Source: Lachnospiraceae bacterium V9D3004
GTDB taxonomy: Bacteria > Bacillota > Clostridia > Lachnospirales > Lachnospiraceae
Assembly: GCA_000621985.1 (NCBI GenBank)
Contig: JHWW01000002.1
Coordinates: 434,001 to 498,000, forward strand
Direction of reading: 5' to 3'
Length of the DNA stretch: 64,000 nucleotides
The first letter of the stretch is position 1; every line of letters begins with the position of its first letter. Positions 1 to 8,353 of the stretch are shown here, in pieces. The notes under the pieces were generated by a model. The model saw only the letters and a program-made list of their open reading frames with translations. It had not been told where the DNA came from and searched no databases. The translations under genes were made by a program, and so were the position numbers.

Positions 1-46
1 TCATACCGGAGTTTTTAATCTGCGATATCATACCGGAGTTTTAATC
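1..46. repeat. Two copies of a 27-bp-period tandem repeat at the window edge
   Basis: The motif TCATACCGGAG followed by a T run and AATC occurs at 1-20 and again at 28-46, with TGCGATA between. The second copy is one T shorter. The window starts inside the array, so the total copy number is unknown. On the minus strand the unit would read as a short repeating peptide, but the one-base difference breaks the frame, so it is treated as non-coding. Confidence 0.6.
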
Positions 47-75
47 TTGTACACTCAAATAAAATATGATAGAAT
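47..75 (+). promoter_or_regulatory. Candidate sigma-A promoter for the acidic membrane protein gene
   Basis: A -35 element TTGTAC (47-52) and a -10 element TAGAAT (70-75) are separated by exactly 17 bp. Transcription would begin near 82 and give a leader of about 50 nt before the ATG at 131. Confidence 0.5.
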
Positions 76-130
76 AAGCACGATATGTTGAAATAACTAT
101 AAAGATATATTATAAATTTGGAGAATGTAT

Positions 131-625
131 ATGAAGAATAGTGAAGGGCTTAGCAACTATGCCAATATGAATGTTAATGATTTTGATGGTACAAAAGACT
201 ATGATAATGATATCGACGGTACAGTTGATACTGAATCAGCTGATGATGAAGAATATATCGATACAAACGATCAGGATTTAAAAACATATGATGTCGATAT
301 TGAAGATGATAACAGTCGATATGAAGTGATTGACAATGAAGATATGAATAAAACCTCTTTTGAGAATGAAGAAAAAAAACCGTCAAAATATAAAGTGACA
401 CAGGTAATGCTTTTGTTAAGAACGATAATTGGCGGTTATCTGCTATATACTGTATATCAGCTTGTGGGTTATTATGTTGATGGTACCGGACTTTCACTGC
501 CTCTGCTTCTTGTATGTTCAACAATATTCGGAATTACCGGACTGCTTCTTGTAGGATTCTCATTAAAGTCTTTTATTATGGGAGAATATATAGGCGGTAA
601 GGCAGATAAAGACGGTGATGAATGA
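131..625 (+). CDS. Hypothetical membrane protein with an acidic N-terminal region
   Basis: This 164-residue protein is not recognised. Residues 1 to about 85 are very rich in Asp and Glu, with many DDE-type runs, and are probably disordered and cytoplasmic. A short basic stretch (KKPSKYK) follows. Two hydrophobic segments lie near residues 95-115 and 122-147, so it should sit in the membrane as a hairpin. There are two in-frame ATGs at 125 and 131. GGAG at 120-123 is 7 nt from the second and only 1 nt from the first, so 131 was chosen. It has its own promoter and lies 24 bp upstream of folD, which probably shares the transcript. No function can be assigned. Confidence 0.7.
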   Translation: MKNSEGLSNYANMNVNDFDGTKDYDNDIDGTVDTESADDEEYIDTNDQDLKTYDVDIEDDNSRYEVIDNEDMNKTSFENEEKKPSKYKVTQVMLLLRTIIGGYLLYTVYQLVGYYVDGTGLSLPLLLVCSTIFGITGLLLVGFSLKSFIMGEYIGGKADKDGDE

Positions 626-649
626 TATTATAATACGGAGGAATATATA

Positions 650-1504
650 ATGGCTAAGATTATTGATGGTAAGAAAATATCTGCGCAGATCAAAGATGAG
701 CTTAAAGAAGAAGTTGCAAAGCTTAAGGAAGAGGGAACAGAGATTACTCTTGCGGTAATTCAGGTAGGTAATGATCCTGCTTCCACGGTATATGTTAGAA
801 ATAAGAAAAAAGCATGTGAATATATCGGAATCAGGTCTGTTTCTTATGAACTTGAAGAAAGTACGACTGAGGAAGAACTTATAGAATTGATTGAAGAGCT
901 TAATAACAGGGATGATGTTAACGGTATTCTCGTACAGCTTCCTGTTCCAAAACATATTAATGAAGATGCAGTCATCAAGGCAATATCACCGCTTAAAGAT
1001 GTGGACGGATTCCATCCCCAGAGTGTAGGAGCGTTAAGCATCGGACAGAAAGGATATGTATCCTGTACACCTGCCGGAATCATACAACTCTTAAAGAGGT
1101 CGGATATTGATATCGAAGGAAAAGAATGTGTAATTATCGGAAGAAGCAATATCGTAGGTAAACCGATGGCACTTCTTATGCTTAGAGAGAATGCTACAGT
1201 GACAATATGCCATTCAAGAACAAAGGATCTTAAAGAAGTAACAAAACGAGCTGATATACTTATTGCGGCCGTTGGTAAACCTAAGATGATAACAAAAGAC
1301 TACGTAAAAGAAGGAGCAGTAGTGATCGATGTGGGAATCCACAGACTTGAAGAAGGATTGTGCGGAGATGTGGATTTTGATGATGTTGAGCCTGTATGTT
1401 CAGCAATAACACCGGTCCCGGGCGGAGTCGGACCGATGACTATTGCGATGCTTATGTATAATTGTGTTAATTCCCGGAAAATTAACGAGACTGAATTGAA
1501 GTAA
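650..1504 (+). CDS. folD: FolD, methylenetetrahydrofolate dehydrogenase/cyclohydrolase
   Basis: A 284-residue bifunctional cytosolic enzyme that interconverts 5,10-methylene-, 5,10-methenyl- and 10-formyl-tetrahydrofolate, feeding purine and formyl-Met synthesis. Visible family marks are the YVRNKKKAC active-site segment (Tyr and Lys near residues 50-56), the VQLPVPKH motif, the KDVDGFHP loop, the GRSNIVGKP nucleotide-binding motif and the C-terminal TPVPGGVGPMT signature. Length is normal for the family. GGAGG at 637-641 fits the ATG at 650. The last 23 bp overlap the 3' end of the convergent membrane-protein gene. A 5-formyltetrahydrofolate cyclo-ligase gene near 60.4 kb serves the same one-carbon pool. 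Confidence 0.96.
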   Translation: MAKIIDGKKISAQIKDELKEEVAKLKEEGTEITLAVIQVGNDPASTVYVRNKKKACEYIGIRSVSYELEESTTEEELIELIEELNNRDDVNGILVQLPVPKHINEDAVIKAISPLKDVDGFHPQSVGALSIGQKGYVSCTPAGIIQLLKRSDIDIEGKECVIIGRSNIVGKPMALLMLRENATVTICHSRTKDLKEVTKRADILIAAVGKPKMITKDYVKEGAVVIDVGIHRLEEGLCGDVDFDDVEPVCSAITPVPGGVGPMTIAMLMYNCVNSRKINETELK

Positions 1505-3131
1505 CGATATTGATTTTATCATTTTCAATGTATTCTACTGTGATAGAATCGCCGGCTTTGTATCTAACTATATCTATGATATTGGCAACGTTAATATCAT
1601 AGATAGCATCGTCCCCGGTAAATGTTATATAGAAGTGAGAGTTACCTTCTATTACAGCCTGGGCTATATTGGATATAATGCCGGTCTTTTTACTTGTGCC
1701 GGCGGGGACTTCGCCTTCTTCCAGATTGATATTGTTATCAGCAAGTAATTCTTTGTAGTTCTTTTCACATTCTTCCACAGAACCGGCTGTTGCAACAAGC
1801 GTATATTTTTTGATGTTGACCATTGCATACATTTTCACGAGGCCGGCACTGTCCTTTAAGGACATGAAATAAGTCGGTTCTCCGGCAATGTTAAGGAATA
1901 ATGGGAAAGTAGCGATATAACCAAGATTCTGAACTTTTCCTTCGGCGGAACTCATCGCTGAATATTCCTCAGCTCCGGGAATCTGATAATACCTGGTCAG
2001 ACCGGTACGCTGATTCATTAATACAAATCCGACATTGGATTCGTCACCGCCTACACTTGTAACACCGGTGTACACCCAAACATCGTCATCGAGTGCGATA
2101 TAATTATAGCCGTCAGTTGTCTTAAGACAATCCTTCTGACTTAAGATCGAATTAAAATATCCATGTTTAAGAGTTCCGTAGTAATCATAATAAGATATGA
2201 GAAGATCGGATGAGAATACGTGATCTATCCACTCCGGAACTTCATTTACATCATAATCGGTACATTCTCCGGTTATAGCATTGACAGTAACGACATTGCT
2301 GATGGTTTCGCCGCCGAACAGACCGATGGTATAATCTTTTACAGGACATATCCAGTAGGGGATGCCTTCTTCATCAATCTCCATATTGATATCATCGAAT
2401 ATATAAGTAGGATAATTAAAACGCAGATGTCTGTATATAAGTCTGCCGAAATGATCGGATTTTGAATATTTGATGCCTTCGGATAATTTTATGCATTCCG
2501 CATCCTGAGTAGCCATATCAATTAATATATAAGCAGGGATACCTTCGTTCTTATTGGTAAACCACTTTAGAATACTTCCGTATTCAAGCGGTGTAACACG
2601 GACGGGCTTACCTTTGTAGTTGATCTGTGTATAGTCTGCCGCAACCTCGAACTGAGATACATATTCCACCATGGTTCCCATTTTTCTGGTGCCGATAAGT
2701 TCCGCAGATGATTTGTCAAGTAACGGGATCTCGCTGTATGATATCTGTTCAATATCCGAATTGAAATTTCCGTCTTCAATGTTTATAAGTTCGGTATATT
2801 TGCCGGAATTGATCACAGGTGAAGACAAAAAATAACCTACAGCATATATTATAACGATCAGAAGTGTAAATATGATCATGATCTTAACAAGCATATTGGA
2901 CTTTACGAATTCTTTGATCTTTATATTACCCGGAGACAGGTTTGTATATTTTACGCGGAAAGTATATATTACGCTGGCGATTGTGGCTATTGCAGCAAGT
3001 GTCATGATAAACTGCCACAGACCGGGAGAATGAATGTTGATCGCAGGCAGTGTGACATAGTAGTATATAGCAGCAATCACTAAAAGTATTACAATGATAA
3101 TGGATTTTATTAATAATGGTCTCTTTTTCAT
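1482..3131 (-). CDS. Hypothetical membrane protein with a large extracytoplasmic domain
   Basis: A 549-residue protein of unknown function. Three hydrophobic segments are visible near residues 8-28, 38-58 and 82-102. About 440 residues follow that look like a soluble, mainly beta domain exposed outside the membrane, with alternating short strands and many Gly, Tyr and Asp. No catalytic motif was recognised. The start was set at the codon complementary to 3129-3131 because a very strong AGGAGGTGA lies just upstream on this strand. A longer reading would begin 25 codons earlier with no ribosome-binding site. The gene has its own divergent promoter and converges on folD with a 23-bp coding overlap. 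Confidence 0.75.
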   Translation of the reverse strand: MKKRPLLIKSIIIVILLVIAAIYYYVTLPAINIHSPGLWQFIMTLAAIATIASVIYTFRVKYTNLSPGNIKIKEFVKSNMLVKIMIIFTLLIVIIYAVGYFLSSPVINSGKYTELINIEDGNFNSDIEQISYSEIPLLDKSSAELIGTRKMGTMVEYVSQFEVAADYTQINYKGKPVRVTPLEYGSILKWFTNKNEGIPAYILIDMATQDAECIKLSEGIKYSKSDHFGRLIYRHLRFNYPTYIFDDINMEIDEEGIPYWICPVKDYTIGLFGGETISNVVTVNAITGECTDYDVNEVPEWIDHVFSSDLLISYYDYYGTLKHGYFNSILSQKDCLKTTDGYNYIALDDDVWVYTGVTSVGGDESNVGFVLMNQRTGLTRYYQIPGAEEYSAMSSAEGKVQNLGYIATFPLFLNIAGEPTYFMSLKDSAGLVKMYAMVNIKKYTLVATAGSVEECEKNYKELLADNNINLEEGEVPAGTSKKTGIISNIAQAVIEGNSHFYITFTGDDAIYDINVANIIDIVRYKAGDSITVEYIENDKINIVTSIQSR

Positions 3132-3161
3132 GTGATACGTCACCTCCTGGATATTATTTGT

Positions 3162-3190
3162 ATTATAACCTTTTATATACAAAATGTAAA
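3162..3190 (-). promoter_or_regulatory. Sigma-A promoter for the minus-strand membrane protein
   Basis: Read on the minus strand, TTTACA (complement of 3185-3190) and a perfect TATAAT (complement of 3162-3167) are 17 bp apart. It is placed correctly for the gene starting at 3131. Confidence 0.65.
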
Positions 3191-3198
3191 CGCATTTG

Positions 3199-3227
3199 TT
3201 GACCATCGTGTAAAAAACTGATATTAT
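3199..3227 (+). promoter_or_regulatory. Sigma-A promoter for rimO
   Basis: TTGACC (3199-3204) and TATTAT (3222-3227) are spaced by 17 bp, giving a start near 3234 and a leader of about 33 nt. Its -35 element lies only 8 bp from the -35 of the divergent promoter. Confidence 0.55.
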
Positions 3228-3266
3228 ATATATTGATTGATTTTATGTATAATGGAGAAATATTTG

Positions 3267-4598
3267 ATGAAAGTACTTCTTATATCTCTGGGTTGTGATA
3301 AGAATCTTGTTGATTCGGAATTCATACTCGGCTTATTCGCCGGTGCCGGTTATGAGATAACCGATACCGAAGAAGAAGCTGATGTAATAGTAATTAATAC
3401 ATGTTGCTTTATAAATGATGCAAAAGAAGAGAGCATTGAGACTATCATAGAGATGGCCGGATACAAAGAGAGCGGTGTATGCAGATGTCTGGTTGTCTGT
3501 GGATGTCTTGCACAGAGATATCATAATGAGATAATTGCCGAGATGCCGGAAGTAGATATAATAATAGGAACGACATCATATGAAGATATAATCGGTGCAA
3601 TAGATGAATATATTGAAGGTTCTGATAATGATAAAGAAGTTAAGCTTAAGAGTATCGATTATCTGCCATCCCAGAATCTTGACAGAGTATTCTCTACAGG
3701 AGTAGAATATTCTTACCTTAAGATTGCCGAGGGATGTGATAAGAAATGTACCTATTGCATAATTCCATATATTAGAGGTAAATACAGAAGCGTTCCCATG
3801 GAACAACTCATTAAACAGGCGGAATATCTGGCGGAATGTGGAGTGAGGGAACTTATTATCGTGGCACAGGACACCACGCTTTATGGTGTCGATCTTTATG
3901 GAGAAAAGAAGCTTCCCGAACTTTTGTCGCACTTATGTGAGATTGAAGGTATACAATGGATAAGGCTTCTGTATGCATATCCCGAGGATGTGACAGAAGA
4001 ACTTGCTGATACGATCGTTAATAATGAAAAGATATGCAGATATATAGATATGCCGATCCAGCATGCATCCGACAGAATACTAAAACACATGGGCAGACGT
4101 ACCGGAAGAAGTGAGATCACTGACAGGATCAACATGTTAAGGAACAGGGTTCCGGGTATAGCGATCCGCACCACACTTATTACGGGATTTCCAGGTGAGA
4201 CTGAAGAAGATCATCATATATTGAAGAATTTCATAAAAGACATTCGGTTTGACAGGCTTGGTGTGTTTAAATATTCAGCTGAAGAGAATACACCTGCGGA
4301 GAAGTTTGAGGGGCAGGTGCCTCCGGAGATTATGGACAGGCGGTATGACGAACTTATGTCAATACAACAGGATATTGCATTTGAGATGGCAAAGGACAAG
4401 ATCGGAAAAGAATATCAAGCCATTATTGAAGGTGAACTTCCCGGTGAAGACGTATACGTTGCAAGAACCGAGTCGGATGCCCCCGAGATAGATGGGTGCG
4501 TATTCATTCCGCGTATTGCTGAATATATTACAGGAGATATTGTAACTGTTAAGATTACTGAAGCCAAAGGATATGATCTGATCGGAGAGATCATCTGA
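3267..4598 (+). CDS. rimO: RimO, ribosomal protein S12 methylthiotransferase
   Basis: A 443-residue radical SAM enzyme that adds a methylthio group to a conserved Asp of ribosomal protein S12. The N-terminal UPF0004 domain starts with KVLLISLGCDKN and has further cysteines in NTCCFINDA and VCGCLAQRY, which bind the auxiliary cluster. The central radical SAM domain has CDKKCTYC. A C-terminal TRAM-like domain covers roughly the last 65 residues. The CDKNLVDSE and CFINDAKEES wording separates RimO from the tRNA enzyme MiaB. The ATG at 3267 was chosen because GGAG at 3254-3257 lies 9 nt before it. Upstream in-frame starts lack a ribosome-binding site. Confidence 0.93.
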   Translation: MKVLLISLGCDKNLVDSEFILGLFAGAGYEITDTEEEADVIVINTCCFINDAKEESIETIIEMAGYKESGVCRCLVVCGCLAQRYHNEIIAEMPEVDIIIGTTSYEDIIGAIDEYIEGSDNDKEVKLKSIDYLPSQNLDRVFSTGVEYSYLKIAEGCDKKCTYCIIPYIRGKYRSVPMEQLIKQAEYLAECGVRELIIVAQDTTLYGVDLYGEKKLPELLSHLCEIEGIQWIRLLYAYPEDVTEELADTIVNNEKICRYIDMPIQHASDRILKHMGRRTGRSEITDRINMLRNRVPGIAIRTTLITGFPGETEEDHHILKNFIKDIRFDRLGVFKYSAEENTPAEKFEGQVPPEIMDRRYDELMSIQQDIAFEMAKDKIGKEYQAIIEGELPGEDVYVARTESDAPEIDGCVFIPRIAEYITGDIVTVKITEAKGYDLIGEII

Positions 4599-4702
4599 CA
4601 GATGAGATTATATGATACTTTGGCAGGTTGATTGAATAAACCAGTGTGTTGTACATTTGTGTGATTCATAAAAAATGGTAACCAAACATTTGGAGGATGT
4701 AT

Positions 4703-5743
4703 ATGAATATTCCTAACAGACTTACCATATTAAGAGTATTTTTAATACCGGTATTTGTTGTTATTTTTTATTTGAATGATATTCCCGGCAATGAATATAT
4801 AGCTTTGGGGATTTATATCGTTGCGTGCGTTACTGATTTCTTTGACGGAAGGATAGCAAGGAAGAATAATCTGATCACTAATTTCGGTAAATTCATGGAT
4901 CCTCTTGCTGATAAGCTTTTAGTCAACATTGCGATCATCTGTTTTGTGACAACACCCGGTAATCCTTTACCTGTGTGGGTTGCAATGGTCATAATCGCCA
5001 GGGATTTTGTGATTGACGGATTCAGGCTTATAGCATCCGATAACGGTGTCGTGATCGCTGCTGATATGTGGGGTAAATTCAAGACTGCTTCTCAGATGAT
5101 CATGGTCTGTGTATTGATAGTTAATATTGAAAATGATGTGATGAATATTGTTGAATATATTCTCATATATGTTTCAGCAGCACTTACCGTCATATCTTTG
5201 CTTGATTGCATCATCAGAAATAGCGGCGTTTTGAAGAATTCGATCAATAATACCGTTAAGACCGCCGATAAAGCAAAATACATAATCAAGAGACTTACAA
5301 AGACCGGAAAAACGATCACATTTGCGGAATCCTGTACCGGAGGATTATTATGTTCAAGCTTTATAGAACATGACGGGGCTTCTGTTGTGATAAAAGAGAG
5401 TATTGTAACATATTGTAATCATTCCAAGATTAAGAGACTCGGTGTTGATGAGAAGATTATCGACACATATACCGAAGTAAGCGATGAAACTGCTGTAGCA
5501 ATGGCTGCAGGGGCAAGAAGCCGCACCGGTTCTGATATTGCAGTTTCAATAACCGGAGTGGCAGGACCTAACGGTGGTACAAAAGAGATCCCTGTTGGAA
5601 CCGTATATATCGGAATAAGTTCCGATAAGGGGGATTATTCCGTTAAGAGTATCTTTGAAGGCACACGAAATAACATCAGAAATCATGCGGTAGATAAAGC
5701 AATGGATATGATTCTTGAACTTGTAGGAAAAGGTGGAGAATAA
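4703..5743 (+). CDS. PgsA-CinA fusion: phosphatidylglycerophosphate synthase plus CinA C-terminal domain
   Basis: A 346-residue fusion. Residues 1 to about 175 are a polytopic CDP-alcohol phosphatidyltransferase of the PgsA type, which makes phosphatidylglycerol phosphate at the membrane. The full catalytic signature is present: D45, D48, G49, A52, R53, G62, D66 and D70. After a charged linker, residues about 195-346 match the CinA C-terminal (PncC, NMN amidohydrolase) domain, with AESCTGG at 208-214 and a conserved SITGVAGPNGGT stretch. The reading frame is unbroken across the junction. In many Firmicutes pgsA and cinA are neighbours, usually ahead of recA; here recA does not follow. GGAGG (4692-4696) is 6 nt from the ATG at 4703, which is preferred over the ATG at 4697. 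The N-terminal MoCF part of full CinA is missing. Confidence 0.9.
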   Translation: MNIPNRLTILRVFLIPVFVVIFYLNDIPGNEYIALGIYIVACVTDFFDGRIARKNNLITNFGKFMDPLADKLLVNIAIICFVTTPGNPLPVWVAMVIIARDFVIDGFRLIASDNGVVIAADMWGKFKTASQMIMVCVLIVNIENDVMNIVEYILIYVSAALTVISLLDCIIRNSGVLKNSINNTVKTADKAKYIIKRLTKTGKTITFAESCTGGLLCSSFIEHDGASVVIKESIVTYCNHSKIKRLGVDEKIIDTYTEVSDETAVAMAAGARSRTGSDIAVSITGVAGPNGGTKEIPVGTVYIGISSDKGDYSVKSIFEGTRNNIRNHAVDKAMDMILELVGKGGE

Positions 5744-5745
5744 TT

Positions 5746-6324
5746 TTGAAGAGAGTAATATCTGTATTATTGATCGTGTTATTATTGGTTTTAGCCGGCT
5801 GCAGTAAGGGAACGGAACCGGATAATGGCGGAAATGATCCCGCATCTTCAGTTGGTGATTCTCCGGAAGACGGTGAGACTTCAGATACAAATGATGAAGT
5901 AGATGAAGACTTAGATGAAGATGAGGATGATAATATAAGCGTTCATGATGATAATTCCATAGAGTTACCCATATATACGATCGGTAATGATATGACCTGT
6001 ATACCATCCACGGCACTGGTGGATAAAAACAAAGATGTAGATGCAGAATTGATCATAAACGAAGTGACTGCAAACTTTGCCAAGAAGATCGAGATTGAGG
6101 AGATATACGAAGGAAAGGATAATGTTGCCGTATATTTTAAAAAAGACAGTGCACCGTTAAAGGATGTAAGCAAGGCTATGGAGGAAGCGATGCTTGATTG
6201 TATTGCCTACAGTCTTATGGATAACCTTGATTATTGTGAAAAAGTATATTTCAGGGCCGGTGACGGTAATTATGAGAGCAGTAATATCGTTCTGGGATAT
6301 GATGAAGCATATGTAACAAGATAG
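5746..6324 (+). CDS. Lipoprotein with a GerMN-like C-terminal domain
   Basis: A 192-residue predicted lipoprotein. The N-terminus has a signal peptide ending in LAGC, so Cys20 should be lipidated and the protein anchored on the outer face of the membrane. Residues about 25-65 are an acidic linker full of Asp, Glu and Asn. The remaining 120 residues resemble the GerMN domain found in GerM and similar surface lipoproteins; that assignment is an inference from pattern. The start is TTG at 5746, supported by GGAG at 5735-5738 with 7-nt spacing and a complete signal peptide. It begins 2 bp after the PgsA-CinA stop, so the two are co-transcribed. Confidence 0.78.
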   Translation: MKRVISVLLIVLLLVLAGCSKGTEPDNGGNDPASSVGDSPEDGETSDTNDEVDEDLDEDEDDNISVHDDNSIELPIYTIGNDMTCIPSTALVDKNKDVDAELIINEVTANFAKKIEIEEIYEGKDNVAVYFKKDSAPLKDVSKAMEEAMLDCIAYSLMDNLDYCEKVYFRAGDGNYESSNIVLGYDEAYVTR

Positions 6325-6336
6325 GAGATACTATAA

Positions 6337-7575
6337 GTGAGTAACGTTATCGTCATAGGCGGAGGAGCTTCGGGAATGATGGCCGCTTATTCCGCTGCGG
6401 TTTCAGGTCATAAGGTGACTGTGCTGGAACGCAATGAAAAATGCGGCAAGAAGATATATATTACCGGTAAAGGCAGATGCAATATCACAAATGCGTGTGA
6501 TTACGAAGAATTCTTTGAAAAAGTTGTCAGTAACCCAAAGTTCATGTACAGTGCATTTTATTCTCTTACGAATACCGGTCTTATGGAATTGTTTGAAGGT
6601 GAGCTTGGACTTCCTTTGAAAGTAGAGAGAGGAAAGCGCGTATTTCCAGTATCGGATAAGGCTTCCGATGTGTCGGCTGCTTTGCTTAAGGGACTTGAAA
6701 GGTACGGGGTTGTAATACATTGCGATACATTTGTTAAAGAATTGATAATCAATGACGGTCATGTTGATGGCGTTGTGACCGATAAGGGAACATATAAAGG
6801 TGATAACGTCATATTGGCTGCGGGAGGCAAGTCATATCCCACAACAGGTTCTGACGGTAACGGTTATGACATTGCCGTAAAAGCCGGTCATACTGTTAAA
6901 GATACAAGACCGGCACTTGTGCCGATTGAAACGGTTGAGGGATGGCCCGAAAGGATCATGGGCCTGTCATTAAAGAACGTAAGGACTACATTTCGCGCAG
7001 ACGGCAGAGTGATATATGATGAGCTTGGAGAGATGCTGTTTACACATTTTGGAATAAGCGGACCGCTAGTTATCACTGCAAGCAGCTATATCGGCAGTTA
7101 TATGAAAAAACATAAGGACTGTCATATCACGGTTACTATAGACTGCAAGCCTGCACTTGACATAAAACAGCTCGATAACAGGATACTCAGGGATTTTAAC
7201 GAAAAACCTAATGTCTGGTTCAGGAATTCGCTTGTAAAGCTTCTTCCTGCGGGACTTACCGAAGTTGTTGTCCGGATGTCCGGAATAAAACCTGACAAGC
7301 CGGTTAATTCGATAACGGCTGAAGAAAGAAGAAAGCTTGTATCTTTGATAAAAGGGCTTGAACTTAATATAAAAGGATTAAGAGGATATAATGAAGCTGT
7401 AATAACACAGGGAGGGATCTCCGTCAATGAAGTAGATCCTTCAACAATGGAATCAAAGCTATGTAAGGGTTTGTATATTACAGGTGAGATACTTGATCTT
7501 GATGCCGTTACGGGCGGATATAATCTTCAGATAGCATGGTCAACAGGATATCTGGCCGGAATCAGTGTAAGGTGA
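6337..7575 (+). CDS. NAD(P)/FAD-dependent oxidoreductase, HI0933/BaiN family (copy 1)
   Basis: A 412-residue flavoprotein. The N-terminus has the dinucleotide-binding VIGGGASGMMAA motif, followed by CGKKIYITGKGRCNITN, a hallmark of this family. LAAGGKSYPTTGSDG lies near residue 165, and a C-terminal GEILDLDAVTGGYNLQIAWSTG binds the flavin. Members are annotated as BaiN-like or HI0933-like, and the physiological substrate is generally not known. The start is GTG at 6337 with AGGAG about 10 nt upstream. It follows the lipoprotein by 12 bp. A diverged second member of the same family is encoded at 56585-57805. Confidence 0.88.
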   Translation: MSNVIVIGGGASGMMAAYSAAVSGHKVTVLERNEKCGKKIYITGKGRCNITNACDYEEFFEKVVSNPKFMYSAFYSLTNTGLMELFEGELGLPLKVERGKRVFPVSDKASDVSAALLKGLERYGVVIHCDTFVKELIINDGHVDGVVTDKGTYKGDNVILAAGGKSYPTTGSDGNGYDIAVKAGHTVKDTRPALVPIETVEGWPERIMGLSLKNVRTTFRADGRVIYDELGEMLFTHFGISGPLVITASSYIGSYMKKHKDCHITVTIDCKPALDIKQLDNRILRDFNEKPNVWFRNSLVKLLPAGLTEVVVRMSGIKPDKPVNSITAEERRKLVSLIKGLELNIKGLRGYNEAVITQGGISVNEVDPSTMESKLCKGLYITGEILDLDAVTGGYNLQIAWSTGYLAGISVR

Positions 7576-7596
7576 TATGCGTTTCTGAAAGCTCAC

Positions 7597-7623
7597 ATTC
7601 GCATGAGTGAAAATCATGCGAAT
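7597..7623 (+). other. Perfect 10-bp hairpin after the flavoprotein gene
   Basis: ATTCGCATGA (7597-7606) and TCATGCGAAT (7614-7623) form a perfect 10-bp stem with a 7-nt loop. No T run follows directly, so it may be a weak terminator or a 3'-end stabilising hairpin before the cmk promoter. Confidence 0.5.
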
Positions 7624-7631
7624 CAAGGTAT

Positions 7632-7660
7632 TTAACAGTTAAAAAAATACATTATATAAA
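7632..7660 (+). promoter_or_regulatory. Candidate sigma-A promoter for cmk-ispH-rpsA
   Basis: TTAACA (7632-7637) and TATAAA (7655-7660) are 17 bp apart. The expected start near 7667 leaves a very short leader of about 18 nt before the ATG at 7685, which still includes the AAGGA ribosome-binding site. Confidence 0.45.
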
Positions 7661-7684
7661 TACACAGAAAGAAGGAATCAGATT

Positions 7685-8353
7685 ATGGGATTTGCAATGG
7701 CGATCGACGGACCGGCAGGTGCGGGTAAGAGCACTATAGCCAAGATGGTAGCAAAGAAACTGGGACTTACATATATTGATACAGGTGCAATGTACAGAGC
7801 GGTTGCTTATTATATGTACAGTAACGGTGTTGATACAGGTAATGAACAGCTTGTCGGAGAAAAATGTAACGATATCGATATTGTTATCGAATATATTGAT
7901 GGAGCACAACAGGTTATATTAAACGGTGAAAATATAACGAGTCATCTGAGAGATGAAGCAGTTGGTAAGCTTGCTTCAACCGTAGCCAAAATGGCAGCGG
8001 TAAGAGCCAAACTTGTTGAATTGCAGAGAAAACTTGCGAGTGAATCAAGAATAGTTATGGATGGAAGAGATATAGGCACATGTGTCCTTCCAAAGGCTGA
8101 TGTGAAGATATATCTGGATGCTTCTGTTGAGGAGCGTGCAAAGAGAAGGTATAAGGAGCTTACCGAAAAAGGTGTTGATTGTCTTATTGATATTATTAGG
8201 TTAGACATTGAAGAAAGAGATTATGAAGACATGAATCGTGATATCAGTCCATTAAAACAGGCAAGAGACGCCATTCTTGTTGACAGTTCGGATATGAGCA
8301 TAGATGAAGTGGTAGATAAGATATGTTCCATATATGAGGAGAGTTTATCATGA
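7685..8353 (+). CDS. cmk: Cmk, cytidylate kinase
   Basis: A 222-residue cytosolic kinase that phosphorylates CMP and dCMP with ATP. It has the P-loop GPAGAGKST near residues 11-19, the DTGAMYRA nucleotide-recognition segment, the MDGRDIGT motif and the LDASVEERAKRR lid region. Length fits the bacterial family. The stop overlaps the ispH start by 4 bp (ATGA), so the two are translationally coupled. The cmk-ispH-rpsA order is common in Clostridia. Confidence 0.95.
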   Translation: MGFAMAIDGPAGAGKSTIAKMVAKKLGLTYIDTGAMYRAVAYYMYSNGVDTGNEQLVGEKCNDIDIVIEYIDGAQQVILNGENITSHLRDEAVGKLASTVAKMAAVRAKLVELQRKLASESRIVMDGRDIGTCVLPKADVKIYLDASVEERAKRRYKELTEKGVDCLIDIIRLDIEERDYEDMNRDISPLKQARDAILVDSSDMSIDEVVDKICSIYEESLS

